DNA of 52,437 nucleotides from Anaeromyces robustus (GCA_002104895.1 MCFG01000437.1:1-52437); one strand, 5' to 3'; positions 27,246 through 39,171 are shown, counted from the stretch's first letter. Notes: generated from the letters alone by a model not told the origin. Numbers and translations: made by a program.

Positions 27246-28045
27246 TTACTTTCTACCACGGAAACCACCTCTTGAACCACCACGGCCACCAAAACCGCCT
27301 CTTGAACCACCACGGCCGCCAAAACCGCCTCTGGCACCACCGCGACCACCAAAACCACCTCTGGCACCGCCACGGCCACCACGGCCACCACGACCACCGC
27401 GTTTGTTACCAAGCATACCTTGTCTGTTTAATGGTTTTTCAACTAATTTATTATTATTATTAAATTATAAACAAGTAATACAGAAATATAATAAAATATA
27501 TAAAAAAAAATAATATAATTAATATAAATCATTGACTAATATATATATATATCAATTTTATATTTATTATTATAATAAATTATTCGTATATACATATTTT
27601 TATAGTTTAAAATACTTACTTTTACCAACAGCTTTTGGTTTTGGAAGGAATCTTTCTAATGGTAAAAGTTTATCAGGGGATATGTAAACTTTATCCTTTT
27701 CTTTGAAAGATGAAGCGACAACACCATCTTGAAGTTTAACAGTGAAATACTATATTATAAAATATAAAATATAATATATATAAAAAAAAAAATAATACAA
27801 TCAATATTAATACATTATTATTTCCTTTAATATTATCTTTTAATATTTAAAATAAATAAACACTTACAACTTCAGTAAAAGGACCAAGAATTTCTTCAAC
27901 TTTACCAATTTGAGTTTTGTTTTCAAGATAGATTGGTGCATTGAAATATGGGATTTTTGTGTTAATAGACTTGCAAACCTATATATTTTAAAAATTTTAA
28001 AATACGTTATAAAGTTTTTTTATTAGCAAATTTTATTTTTATGAA

Positions 28046-28099
<54 letters not shown>

Positions 28100-28860
28100 T
28101 TGAAATCTTATTAATATTTACCATTTCACCATGACATTCATGCATAAATTCACCCATAGCTATAAATTTTAAATATGTTAAATGATCAAATAAAAAATTA
28201 GAAGAAAATTTATATCAATTAATAATGTTTTTTAAAAGAAGTTGTAATACATTATATAAATTTCATTTTTTATAGAAATATTAATTTGTATTATTGTATT
28301 TCATAATAATATAATATTAATATTAATATTAGTAATTTTATTATTAACTTTATTAATGTATTGTATATTCAAATAAAATTATAATAGTTTAACTAATGAA
28401 ATTAATTTCTTTAATGGTAATACTAATTTAAATTAACTTTTATAATTTTTTAATATAATTAAAATTAATTGAAAAGATTATAATATAAATTATTTCTTAT
28501 ATTACAAAATCTTTTCTTATTTTAATTATCATATAAAATAAGAAAATTGAGAATTATCTTAAGTGTCATATCATAAATTAAAAAGTTGTTTTAAAAAGAA
28601 ATTTTAATGGAATCTGAAATAGTCAATTCTTAATCTCAAATATAATCTTTTAAACTTGAATATCTTTTTCCCGCATCTTTTTATTCTTGATTCAGTTTAT
28701 AAATCACTTCCTTTTAATTTCCTATATAATTTCTTTTCTTTTTATCTTCTAAAATGATTAAATATTAATAATTACCAACAACTGTATCTGGTGGTCCTTG
28801 TGGAGCATTGAAACCACCACGACCACGACCTCTATTTCCTCCACGTCCACGGAAAGACAT
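27246..28860 (-). CDS. GAR1: H/ACA ribonucleoprotein subunit Gar1
   Basis: Five exons, high to low: 28860-28776, 28159-28122, 27978-27868, 27749-27620 and 27442-27246. They join in frame to 186 residues, near the family's roughly 200. The start MSFRGRGG is a short N-terminal glycine/arginine patch. The core has the Gar1/Naf1 fold signature: [47 protein letters not shown]. Residues from about 130 form a C-terminal RGG domain with repeated RGGFGGRGG. Gar1 binds Cbf5 in H/ACA snoRNPs that pseudouridylate rRNA and snRNA in the nucleolus; this role is inferred from the family. The RGG exon is far more GC-rich than anything nearby because of GGT/GGC/CGT codons. Confidence 0.95.
28039..28099. repeat. 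(ATT)n microsatellite in GAR1 intron 2
   Basis: A pure ATT run of about 60 bp lies within the intron 27979-28121. Confidence 0.9.
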
Positions 28861-30021
28861 CTTTATATAATTATTCTATTTTTATTATTATTATTTTATT
28901 GTGTTTAATTATAGAAATAATTGATTTTGATTTATAATATTGAGAAATTTTTAAAAATATATATAGGATATATTTATTGTAAAAAAAAAAAAAAGTTAAT
29001 TCATATACTCAATTTTTGTATATATTAATAAAAAAAATATAATATCTTAATTTACTATTATTATATTTTTAAATAAATAATATTTATTATTAATATTTTA
29101 TTATCAAAAATATAGATTTTTACATTATAATATTGATTTTTAAAATTTTAAAACTATAGCAAAAAATAAAAAATTTTATATATGTAATTTATAATTATTA
29201 TTAATTATCAAATTTTTATTAAAAATTAATGCTTAATCTTAGTTCAATAGTACTTACAATATATTATATATATTTTGTTTATTTAAAAATAATAATTATT
29301 TAATATATAATAAAAATTTTTAAAACGAATTAAATAAATATTTAAAAAAAAAAAAAAAAAAGTAAAATTTGATCTTTTCAGCCAATCAATATATATTTTA
29401 TCATATGACTTAATTACATTTCTAATTACAAAAATGTATTACATTTCAAATATTTAATTACAAATATTACATAAAAAAATAAAAAAATCGAGTTATTAAT
29501 TATTCTTTAATTAAAAAAAAATTCATGGTATCTTAAACAAAGCAAAGCTATTATAAATAAATAAACAAAATATATTTAATATAAATAAATTATTATGAAA
29601 TAATTAAATAAATTTTTTATATTATAATAATTTTAATAATAAATAAATTTTTATATTCATTTTATTCATAAGTAGTATTTAATTTATATATTATTAAATA
29701 TCTTATTTTATTTTTTTAAACAAAATAAAATAATTAAATCTTTTAAAAATAATGTAATATTTAATAATATTTAATAATAAAATAATATTTATTAATAAAA
29801 ATTATTAATATTATAAATAAATGTAAAGATGTATATGAATATTTTATGAATAATAAATAATATTAATGAAACACATTTTTTATATTTACTTTGCAATTTT
29901 ATAAAAATATTGTTTTATATAAAATATAAAAATATTGTTTTATATAAAATATAAAAAATTGTTTTAAAAACCATAATTATGGTTGTTAAAAGAGGTGTAT
30001 ATATAATATAAGAATATATAT
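28861..30021. other. Intergenic A/T-rich spacer upstream of GAR1
   Basis: This region should contain the GAR1 promoter, but no element can be picked out. A short tandem duplication (TATTGTTTTATATAAAATATAAAAA) occurs at about 29908-29957. No coding potential is seen. Confidence 0.6.
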
Positions 30022-30407
30022 ATAAGAACTATTATACAATCTTTGATTTAAAATTTATCACTGTAGGATAGAGCTAGGTTAATTGGTATTACAAATATAA
30101 CATTTATTATTAATGTTTTATCATAGTTATAAAAATTTTTAATAGACTTTAATTTTTAAGTTTATAAGCAAAGTATTCTAAATAAGCTAATTATATATTA
30201 TGTATTTACAAAATTCTATATATTTAATTACAAATAGATAAATTAATAAATATAATATACATAAAAAAAATAACAAAGATTGTATAATAGTTCTTATGAT
30301 TTAAAATTTATCACTGTAGGATAGAGCTAGGTTAATTGGTATTACAAATATAACATTTATTATTAATGTTTTATCATAGTTATAAAAATTTTTAATAGAC
30401 TTTAATT
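30022..30407. repeat. Compound repeat: 24-bp inverted arms plus 110-bp perfect direct repeat
   Basis: A 24-nt arm at 30022-30045 (ATAAGAACTATTATACAATC and on) is the exact reverse complement of 30274-30297. A 110-nt block at 30045-30154 recurs perfectly at 30298-30407. Each copy of the direct repeat abuts one inverted arm. Identity over 110 bp in such A/T-rich DNA implies a recent event. Confidence 0.9.
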
Positions 30408-30424
30408 AATTTTATTATTATTAA

Positions 30425-30564
30425 TTGTTCTGTAAATTATTCATAAATTTATGATTAAATATATTCTATAATTTTTATATTTTTACTTGTTACAGAACAA
30501 GATAAATAAAATTAATATAAAGTATAAATATAAAAATTATAGAAAATATTTAATTATAAATTTA
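30425..30564. repeat. Imperfect inverted repeat (long hairpin)
   Basis: Arms at about 30444-30481 and 30526-30564 are near reverse complements. An inner pair, TTGTTCTGTAA at 30425-30435 against TTACAGAACAA at 30490-30500, overlaps them. It is adjacent to the compound repeat and may belong to the same element family. Confidence 0.7.
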
Positions 30565-30673
30565 TTTATAATTTAAAATAACAAAGGTTTTGTACAGAAT
30601 TAAAAATTTTACAATTAGTGAAATATTTAATAAAAATTATAATAAAATTAGATAACAATAAATATTATTATTA

Positions 30674-30805
30674 CTATTTGTTATTATTATTTATTATTAC
30701 TATTAATACTAGTTTTATTATTATTATTACTTTTATTATTATTACTTTTATTATTATTATTTTTATTATTATTACTTTTATTATTATTACTTTTATTATT
30801 ATTAC

Positions 30806-30842
<37 letters not shown>

Positions 30843-30845
30843 TTT

Positions 30846-30881
<36 letters not shown>

Positions 30882-31824
30882 TTTAGTATTATTATTATTA
30901 TTATTATTATTGTTTGCGGAATCAGTATAGATTTTCCAGATAAACTCGCTTTGTTGTTTTTGTTGCGCGATTTTGTAACTTTTTTTGAGCTTAAATTCTT
31001 TTGCAGTTTTTTAAGTTCATTTGTTTTCTTTTCTAAGAAACGTGCTATTTCTACATACCGCTGTTCTTGAGGATCTAAAGATTTCTTCAGATCGCTTATC
31101 TTAATTCGAGCTATATGTAACGAGGTAATTCCCTTTATGTTCTCCTTACTGATATCAGCACCGTTATTTACTAAATATTTCACAACATTCTTATTGCCCT
31201 ATACTGTTGCCATCCATAAGGGAGTAACTCCTTTTTTATTCGTTACATCAACGCTAGCATGACATTTTTCAACTAGGTATTCAGCAATGTTTTTTAATCC
31301 ATATTTTGCTGCTATGTGTAAAGGAGTATCTCATTGATGGTCTGCTTTGTTTATATCATCATACTGATCAATTATCCTTTTAATAACACTTTCACTCAGT
31401 TCATATTTTGCTGCAGAGTTTAATGCAATATCTCCTAATTTGCCAAGCCTATTGAGATCAGCACCGTGATCTGCTAAATACTCTACAACATTTTTAAATC
31501 CATGCAATGTTGCGATACACAGGGGGACATATCCTTCTCCGTTAAGTGCATTAACGTTAGCATGATGTTCTTCGACCAAGTATTTTACAACATCTTCATA
31601 TCCAAGTTCTGCTGCCCAATGTAAAGAAGTATCCCCCAATACATCTGTTTCATTTATATCTGCTCCATCTTCTATCGCTTGCTCAATCGAAAACAAATCT
31701 CCTTTCTCGATTGCTTCGTACAATTGCTTTTGTCGATGCAATAGAATTTTCCTTTTTACTTGTTTGTCTTTTTTTTTTTTTGAGATTTTGTCTTCTTTTT
31801 AGACGTACTTTGATTTTTATGCAT
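30674..31824 (-). pseudogene. Ankyrin-repeat protein gene, broken by two stops and an apparent frameshift
   Basis: One minus-strand frame encodes consecutive ankyrin repeats (GDTSLHWAAELGYEDVVKYL, GYVPLCIATLHGFKNVVEYL, DTPLHIAAKYGLKNIAEYL, GVTPLWMATV, NVVKYLVNNGADI). Two single-codon stops interrupt it: TGA at 31331-31333, where GDTPLH is expected, and TAG at 31199-31201, just before GNKNVV. The frame has no ATG of its own at the 5' end. The only good ATG (31822-31824) is out of frame across a run of 13 A (forward-strand T, about 31769-31781), as if one base had slipped. Downstream it degrades into an ATT repeat (30700-30912). Ankyrin proteins bind protein partners, but nothing identifies one here. 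Codon use is visibly less A/T-biased than neighbouring DNA, so a foreign origin is possible. Sequencing error in the homopolymer could explain the frameshift but not both stops. Confidence 0.8.
30700..30912. repeat. (ATT)n microsatellite at the 3' end of the ankyrin pseudogene
   Basis: ATT units with periodic ACT and TTTTAG interruptions make higher-order repeats of about 18 and 40 bp. Read on the minus strand they give isoleucine-rich nonsense. Confidence 0.9.
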
Positions 31825-31847
31825 TTTGGTTTATATACATCCAATAT

Positions 31848-32232
31848 TATTATTATTAATTATTATTATTATTATTAATTATTATTATTATTATTAATTA
31901 TTATTATTATTATTAATTATTATTATTATTATTAATTATTATTATTATTATTAATTATTATTATTATTATTAATTATTATTATTATTATTAATTATTATT
32001 ATTATTATTAATTATTATTATTATTAATTATTATTATTATTATTAATTATTATTATTATTATTAATTATTATTATTATTATTAATTATTATTATTATTAT
32101 TAATTATTATTATTATTATTAATTATTATTATTATTATTAATTATTATTATTATTATTAATTATTATTATTATTAATTATTATTATTATTATTAATTATT
32201 ATTATTATTATTAATTATTATTATTATTATTA

Positions 32233-32292
<60 letters not shown>

Positions 32293-32300
32293 TATTTATT
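31848..32300. repeat. 19-bp minisatellite AATT(ATT)5 with 16-bp variants, then (ATT)n
   Basis: About twenty copies of AATT followed by five ATT units (19 bp) occur, with occasional four-ATT (16 bp) variants near 32025 and 32165, ending in a pure ATT and ATTT tail. It starts directly upstream of the ankyrin pseudogene. Confidence 0.92.
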
Positions 32301-32395
32301 TATTATTACTATTACACAATTACCATTATTATTTTTATTATTCTTAAAAAAATTATTATATATATTTAATGTTATAGCTAAATACCTAATAGTAA

Positions 32396-32440
32396 TTAAG
32401 AACATTTAATTTTATAATATATAAAATTAAATGTTCTTAA
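32396..32440. repeat. Perfect 21-bp hairpin with 3-nt loop
   Basis: TTAAGAACATTTAATTTTAT and one more base pair perfectly with the downstream arm around a 3-nt loop. The C/G positions (AAGAAC and GTTCTT) pair too, so it is not simply A/T chance. It could be a transcription end, a tiny foldback element or a small-RNA precursor. Confidence 0.75.
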
Positions 32441-34816
32441 TAATTTCATATAATATAATGGTTATGCTTTTTGTTTTACATTTTTTGATTTTAGTAAAGA
32501 TAGAGTATTGAATGTTTTAAATAAAATTCATTTGTAATTAATTACTATTTATTATAAGATTATTTATAAGATTATTTATTTCATTATATGTAAAAAGATA
32601 TATTTTAAATTATTATAATATAAATAATAAAGATTATTGTTCTTTTATTGCCGTTTATAATTATATAATGAAGTTTATTGACTAAAGAGATTAAAATTTA
32701 ATTTTTTGTCTTTTATGTAGTTAACGTATGTGGCTTGTGTAAATGTAGAGTATATATTGAATAATAATCAATATTAATATTTATAATCCATAAACTTCAA
32801 TATATTATTATTTATTAAATATTATATATAAAATATATAAAATATATAAAATGTTATTTTATTATATATATTTTGAAATAGCATAATAAAATATTTTCTA
32901 AGCATTTTTTGGCAAATATATAAATATGTTTTGCCACCTTTACAATAATATATCCAATATATTATTTTAATAAATAATAATATAAAGCAAATATATTATT
33001 AAAATTCAAATAATGAAAGATTTTATTAAATATTAAAAAAAAAAAAAAAAAAAAAACTTTTTAAATATGTTAAACAATTAATAATAATAATGATAATAAA
33101 TAATAATAATAATAAATGGATAATAAAAAAAAAATTAAGTAAACATATATATATTTAAACCTTTTATTATAATTATAATAAATTATTAAAATTAAAAAGT
33201 TAACTCATTATCATAATAATTACATTGAGCATTTATTTTTTCATCCTTTCATAATTATAATTATTGTAAGAATTGAAAAATGAAAGTTCAGCATGGTTAT
33301 TATGATGGTTTCTAAGATATTCATATATCCCATTCGTATCCATGTATTTTCTTATTAAATTAATATATTAAATATATATAGCATATAATTTTTATATTAA
33401 AAATATTTATATAATTCTTTATTTATTTTTAAATATTTAATTTTCAGTTATTCATTCATTTATTTATTATATATACAACTTAGTATTTTTAAAAAATGTT
33501 TTTTTTTTTTTTTTTTTTTAAAACATCTTCATTAAAATAAACAAAATTTTAAAGTTTTTTTTAAAATAAAAAAAATTGTTTTGATTTATTTTTTTTTTAA
33601 ATAGTAAATAAAATCTTATCAAAGTTTAACATAATTTGTTGACATAAAGAATTTTATTTATTTATTTATTTATTTATTTATTAATTTATATATCTATTTA
33701 TTTATCTATATATTTATTTATTTATCTATATATTTATTTATTTATTTATTAATATTTAAATATTTATTAATATTTAAATATTTATTGTAATAATTAGTTA
33801 ATAATATAAAAAATTTAATAATAAAAAATAATAATAATAAAATTAAATAGTTTAACTTTAAAAATTAATCGGATTAATTATTATAATTTTTAATTTCCTT
33901 TTTTATAATTCATTTAATATTCATTATTATATAAATTGACTATTAAAAATATTAATATTAATTATTAATTTTTGATAAACTTAATTTATTACACATTTTC
34001 CTTTTTTGTTAGTTTTTTCATAATATTATTATAATGAATCTTTATTAAAGAATAATACAGAATATTGTAAAACTATAATTAGTATAAATTAGTATAATTA
34101 TAGTTATATTAAAATTTAAAATTTCTTGACAGTTATTATGTAAATATATATTATCAATATATTTTATATATATATTATCATGATTTTCTATTTAAATGTC
34201 ATTTCAAATATGAAGTGGCGGGAAAATATTTTTTGGTATTTAGTTAAAAAGATAAAAGTGGTTTTAATACTATTTAATACTATTTAATAATTGAATAAAG
34301 TTTATTGTCTTTTTTTTTATTTTTTTTTTTAACAAAGATTATAATTTAATTAATCATATGAATATATACATACACTTGAAATAAATTATTATGTATGTTT
34401 TTTCTTAAGCTTAGAGAGAAAAATTCTTTGTTTTATTAAATAATAAAGATATAAAGAATATCTATTAAGTAGCTATAAAAGGAAATAAATGAAATATATT
34501 ATTTTTCTTTTATCCAAAATTTTACTTTATAAAATATATATTATTTTATTAATGATATTGCTAAGTATATAAATATATACATTTTCCTTTAATTATGATA
34601 TTACTTAAGTATATAAAATATATATTTTTCTTTAATTATGATATTATTAAGTAATTATTATTAAAAATACAATCATATTGGTTCTAACAAATAATATTTA
34701 TAATATTGTTATATATATAAATTATTATAAAATTTTTTATGTAAAAAAAATAATAATCTTATGCTACATTTAAATTTATGTACGAAAATAATACAAATGA
34801 ATTTAATGATGAAGAA
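32441..34816. other. A/T-rich gene-free region
   Basis: This region contains TTTA and TCTA runs (33655-33790), a near-tandem duplication of about 52 bp at 34555-34660 and one short minus-strand ORF (33233-33343). No gene is securely supported. Confidence 0.55.
33233..33343 (-). other. Short coding-like ORF or exon relic (36 residues)
   Basis: The minus-strand ATG-to-TAA frame reads MDTNGIYEYLRNHH then NNHAELSFFNS, with mixed codons unlike the A/T surroundings. It may be a decayed exon or a genuine small gene. I do not recognise the sequence. Confidence 0.3.
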
Positions 34817-35379
34817 GGGAAGTGTGCATTTCGGCAATGTATTTTGTAAATGTATCGCGCATTAAAATAACGTATTATTTAAATGTATTATATTTTGGCT
34901 TATAAATTAAATTAATAAAAAATTTATTATATTATTAAAATCAATATGTTATTTATTATTGATTTATGAAACCAATTTATTAGTGACATCTTCTTTTTAT
35001 TAATATTTCTTTTTTTTTTTTTTTTATTTAACTTATGAAATAAATAAAATATTAAGTGAAATTTAAAATTTATCTATAATTATTTAAATTATTAAATAAA
35101 TAAAATATTAAGTGAAATTTAAAATTTATAAATTCTTTAAATTATGAAATAAATAAAATATTAAGTGAAATTTAAAATTTATATTTATAATTCTTTAAAT
35201 TATGAAATAAATAAGAAATGCTTTAATATACAAGTACTAGTAGTATATAAACTCTCTTAAAAAATTTTTATATAAATGTGGCGTTAAAAATATTTATATA
35301 AATTTACAATATAAAATGTGGCGTAAAGGACCATTCAATGCAAAAAATTTCATGTACATTGCCGAAATGCAACACTCAG
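34817..35379. mobile_element. MITE-like non-autonomous DNA transposon (563 bp)
   Basis: The left end 34817-34841 and right end 35355-35379 are inverted copies: GCATTTCGGCAATGTA is identical in both, and AGTGT before it differs only by one inserted T. The element is flanked by a 9-bp direct repeat, GATGAAGAA, at 34808-34816 and 35380-35388. There is no transposase frame inside. A 9-bp target duplication is typical of Mutator-like elements; hAT would give 8 bp. The interior is A/T-rich and holds a tandem repeat. Confidence 0.82.
35033..35216. repeat. About 60-bp tandem repeat inside the MITE-like element
   Basis: The unit containing GAAATAAATAAAATATTAAG and then TGAAATTTAAAATTTAT occurs three times, with a fourth partial copy, at spacings of about 55-60 bp. 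Confidence 0.85.
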
Positions 35380-35388
35380 GATGAAGAA

Positions 35389-36549
35389 TATTAATTTAAT
35401 ATATTATTAATAAAATTTTTATTTAATTATTATATGTATTTAATAAATTTTATTAAATAATAAATTCTTTACCTTTTTTCAATATGTTTTATAATTTTAA
35501 TAAAAGATTACATCCCTTCAAACTTAATATTATAATATATAAAATTAATAAATTAATAATATATAAGAATATATTACAAATATATTATATAATTAATAAA
35601 GCCAATAAAAATTAATAAAGCCAATAATAATAAAATAATTTAAATATATATTTTATGTTTATGTTTAAAAAACGTATGGGTTTATATATATTTATATTAA
35701 AATGAATAAAAAAGAATATAAAATACATATATTCTAATATAAATAATAAATAAAACCAAAAATTTTTTAATTTAATCTAATATAATATAATATATAGTTT
35801 TGTGTAAACTAATATATATTATCAAATAATAGAACTTTTAAATATATATTTATTAAACAAACAAAAACCGAAGTAAAAATTATAAAAATAAGACTATTTC
35901 TTGTACTTATTAATATTCTTTTTTCAACAAAATTTAACGAAATAAATCATATATTAATTATTATTTAAATTGTTTTATTATTTTTTTTTTAAAAAGAAAA
36001 ACAATTATTTAATTGTGAAAAAAAATTAAAAATTAATTATAATTATAAAAAAAAAATTAAAGTAAGTTTAATGGAATAAACAAATAAATTTATATATTAA
36101 ATATATAAATATAAATTTTTAATGAATGTTTTCAATTTCAATTACAAAAATATTTTATTCTTAAGATTGAATAATATTAATTTGTTAATTAATAACACAT
36201 TATTAAGAATTTATTTATTTTATGTAAACTAAAAGTATTATTAGAAGTAACATAATAAATATATTTTAATCAAATTTAATAATGAATTTAAAAATAAATA
36301 TAAAAAATAATGAATTTAAAAATAAATATAAAAAATAATGATTTTAAAAATAAATATAAAAAATAATGAATTTAAAAATAAATATAAAAATTAATTAAAG
36401 GACAAAAGAATTTTCAAAAATATAATTATGTATAAAATTGATTTTAGTTTAAAAAAAAAAAATAGTTTTTTTGTATAATAAAAAAGATTAATATTAAACA
36501 TTTATTAACAAAAAAAAATTTTTTTTTTCAAATAGGATATACATATAAA
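35389..36549. other. A/T-rich region upstream of the first metacaspase
   Basis: No coding potential is seen. It should contain the metacaspase 1 promoter. A CAAATAG at about 36529-36535 could be a 5' UTR intron acceptor just before the start codon. Confidence 0.5.
36279..36393. repeat. 28-bp tandem repeat, four copies
   Basis: The unit is AATGAATTTAAAAATAAATA followed by TAAAAAAT, four times, with one A-to-T change in the third copy. It lies 160-270 bp upstream of the first metacaspase start codon, so it may sit in the promoter. Confidence 0.9.
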
Positions 36550-37995
36550 ATGTTAGGAAGAACTGTTAATACTACTACTACTACTGATGCTAATGGTAGA
36601 AAAATAACCAAAACCATTACTAGAACTAATACCAGTGGTAATCTTAATGTTAATGCTACTGAAGGTGTAAAAGTCACAAAGACTGTTACTACTAATGCTG
36701 ATGGAGCAACAGTAACTAAAATTGTTACCACTACTACTACTTCCTCACCATCAACTACCACATCTCCAGTAAAAGTCACTACAACTACTACTAATAATAA
36801 TACTAATATCAAAACACAAAATAAACCAAATAAATCAAAGCAAAATAAACAAAATAAACAAAATAAACAAAATAACCAAATTCAACAAAATAATCAAAAT
36901 AAACCAAAACCAGATAGAAGACATACTATTAAATTAAATAGTGAAAAAAAACCATCTAAATTACAACAACAAATTAGTCAAAAAATTAATGATAGTATAT
37001 GGCAAAATGATGTAGAAAAATTCTATGATGACAGAGATGGTAAAAACTTTTCACAATCTGATTGTAAAGGTACCAGAAAAGCTCTTTATATTGGTATAAA
37101 TTATCCAGGTACTAAATCTCCACTTCATGGTTGTATTAATGATGTTAAGAGTATTTCTTCATTAATTGCTAAAAAATTCGGTTTTACTTCAGCTGTTGTT
37201 TTAACTGATGATCAATCTGATCCAAAGAAATTACCAACTTATGATAATATTATTAACGCTATGGATTGGCTTGTTCAAGATGCCAAGCCAGGAGATTCTT
37301 TATTCTTCCATTACAGTGGTCATGGTGGTACAGCCAGAGATAAGGAAAATGATGAAATTGATGGTTTCGATGAAACTATTTTACCATGTGATTATGAAAC
37401 TGCTGGTCAAATCCTTGATGATGAAATTAATGAACATTTAGTTCAAAAAATTCCAAAGGGTTGTAGATTAACTGCTCTTTTTGATTCTTGTCACTCTGGT
37501 ACCATTATGGATCTTCCATACACATACCAATGTGGAAATAATGTTCAAGCTATTGAAAATGATGTTCGTAGAGAAATTTACAAGAAGACTAATAATGTTG
37601 TTGGTAGTATTATGAGTGGTAATCCAGTTGCTATTTCTAATTCTCTTCAAGGTATTTTTGATGGTTCTCTTAGAAAGGCTGCTGCTAACGGTACTGACAA
37701 GGAAACTATTAAACAAAGACAATCTAAAGGTGATGTAGTTCAATTTTCTGGATGTATGGATAATCAAACTTCAGCTGATGTTACTATCAATAAGGTTGCT
37801 AATGGTGTTTCAACTACTATTTCAAATGGTGCTATGTCCTATTCTATTATTCAATTATTAAATGAAGATAGAGAATATACTTACAATGAATTATTAACTG
37901 GTATTAGAAGAATTATGAAAGAAAAGAACTTTACTCAAGTTGCACAACTTTCAACTAGTCGTCCAATTAATATGAATGAAACCTTTAGAATTTAA
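36550..37995 (+). CDS. Type I metacaspase, paralog 1
   Basis: This intronless 481-residue protein has a Thr-rich N-terminal region (1-93), a Lys/Asn/Gln-rich linker (94-130) and a caspase-like p20/p10 body. The catalytic dyad is His258 in FHYSGHGG and Cys314 in FDSCHSGT. The typical ALYIGINYPGT start of p20 and the DNQTSAD block of p10 are present. Metacaspases are Ca-dependent cysteine proteases cleaving after Arg/Lys, with roles in protein quality control and cell death. The substrate here is unknown. It heads a tandem family of three on the same strand. Its extended Thr-rich prodomain and weak similarity to the others before residue 145 suggest it diverged first. Codons are A/T-ending but somewhat less so than in paralog 2. 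Confidence 0.95.
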   Translation: MLGRTVNTTTTTDANGRKITKTITRTNTSGNLNVNATEGVKVTKTVTTNADGATVTKIVTTTTTSSPSTTTSPVKVTTTTTNNNTNIKTQNKPNKSKQNKQNKQNKQNNQIQQNNQNKPKPDRRHTIKLNSEKKPSKLQQQISQKINDSIWQNDVEKFYDDRDGKNFSQSDCKGTRKALYIGINYPGTKSPLHGCINDVKSISSLIAKKFGFTSAVVLTDDQSDPKKLPTYDNIINAMDWLVQDAKPGDSLFFHYSGHGGTARDKENDEIDGFDETILPCDYETAGQILDDEINEHLVQKIPKGCRLTALFDSCHSGTIMDLPYTYQCGNNVQAIENDVRREIYKKTNNVVGSIMSGNPVAISNSLQGIFDGSLRKAAANGTDKETIKQRQSKGDVVQFSGCMDNQTSADVTINKVANGVSTTISNGAMSYSIIQLLNEDREYTYNELLTGIRRIMKEKNFTQVAQLSTSRPINMNETFRI

Positions 37996-38540
37996 GTTTA
38001 AAAATAAAAATTAATTAAATTTTATCCTTTTTTTTTTTTAAAGAGAAAAAAAGAAGAAAAAAAAAAAAAAGAAACTTTTTTTATTTTGTTTTTATGATCA
38101 ATTTATACATTCATTTATAAGTATTTTTTTTATAATTATAATCAATTAATGAAAAAAAAAATTGAAAGCTAAAAAATAATAATATATATAATATAAATTT
38201 AAATAAATAAATATAGAAAGTTAAAATTAAGAATATTTGAATATATATAGATATTTATAGCTAATATATAAAATTTTATTTTATTGTTAGTGTAGTTTAA
38301 TTATTTTTATTTGATAAATATTATTAAACAGAAATAAATATTAATACTTAATTTTAATTTATATATATTATTTTTTTATTAATTAACTACAGTAATATAT
38401 TATAAATATCAGTAAAAAAAATAAAAAATGAAAAGAAGAATAATTAGGATTCTTTAATTAATTAAATGCTAATAGTTAAATTATCAAATTATTTATCAAT
38501 ATTATCAATATAAAAACATATCAATAAGAAAAAAAAAAAT

Positions 38541-38581
<41 letters not shown>

Positions 38582-39129
38582 TACAATAGGATATTATTTA
38601 TGTTTCTAAACTGAAATAACTAAAATACAATAATAATTATAAATAATAATAATAATAATAACAGTATTAATAATATTAATAATAATATTAATAATAAAAT
38701 AACAATAAATTAAATTATTTATATAATATTAAAAAAGCAATTTCAGAAATTTTTTTTTCATAATTTTCTTTTATAATATTTTTATATTTTATATAAAATA
38801 AATGTATTCATTAGTTTATATTTCTTATTTAATATTTTTTTTTTTTTAAACTTTTTACTTTTTAATTCTTATATATTTCATATTTCATAATATATATAAA
38901 ACGTAAAACGTCTTAACGTACAACGCTTAAAAGAATAAAAAGTAAAATAAAAAAAAAAAAAAAAAAATAAAAAAATAATAAAAAAAATAAATAATAAAAA
39001 TAAAAAATAAATAATAAAAAATAAAAAATAAAAATTTAATAATAAAAAAAAATGAAAATAACAAATAATAAATAATAATAAATAATAAATAATAAAAAAA
39101 CAAAAAAATGAATAACAAATAAAAAAATA

Positions 39130-39171
<42 letters not shown>

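Noticed and set aside
31848-32300. Regularly spaced array resembling a CRISPR
   Set aside because: Spacers and repeats are the same A/T units, the period is 19 bp, and the context is eukaryotic; it is a minisatellite.
34217-34225. GGCGGGAAA, an E2F/MBF-like site
   Set aside because: It is a single match more than 2 kb from any gene start, with no second site or positional support.
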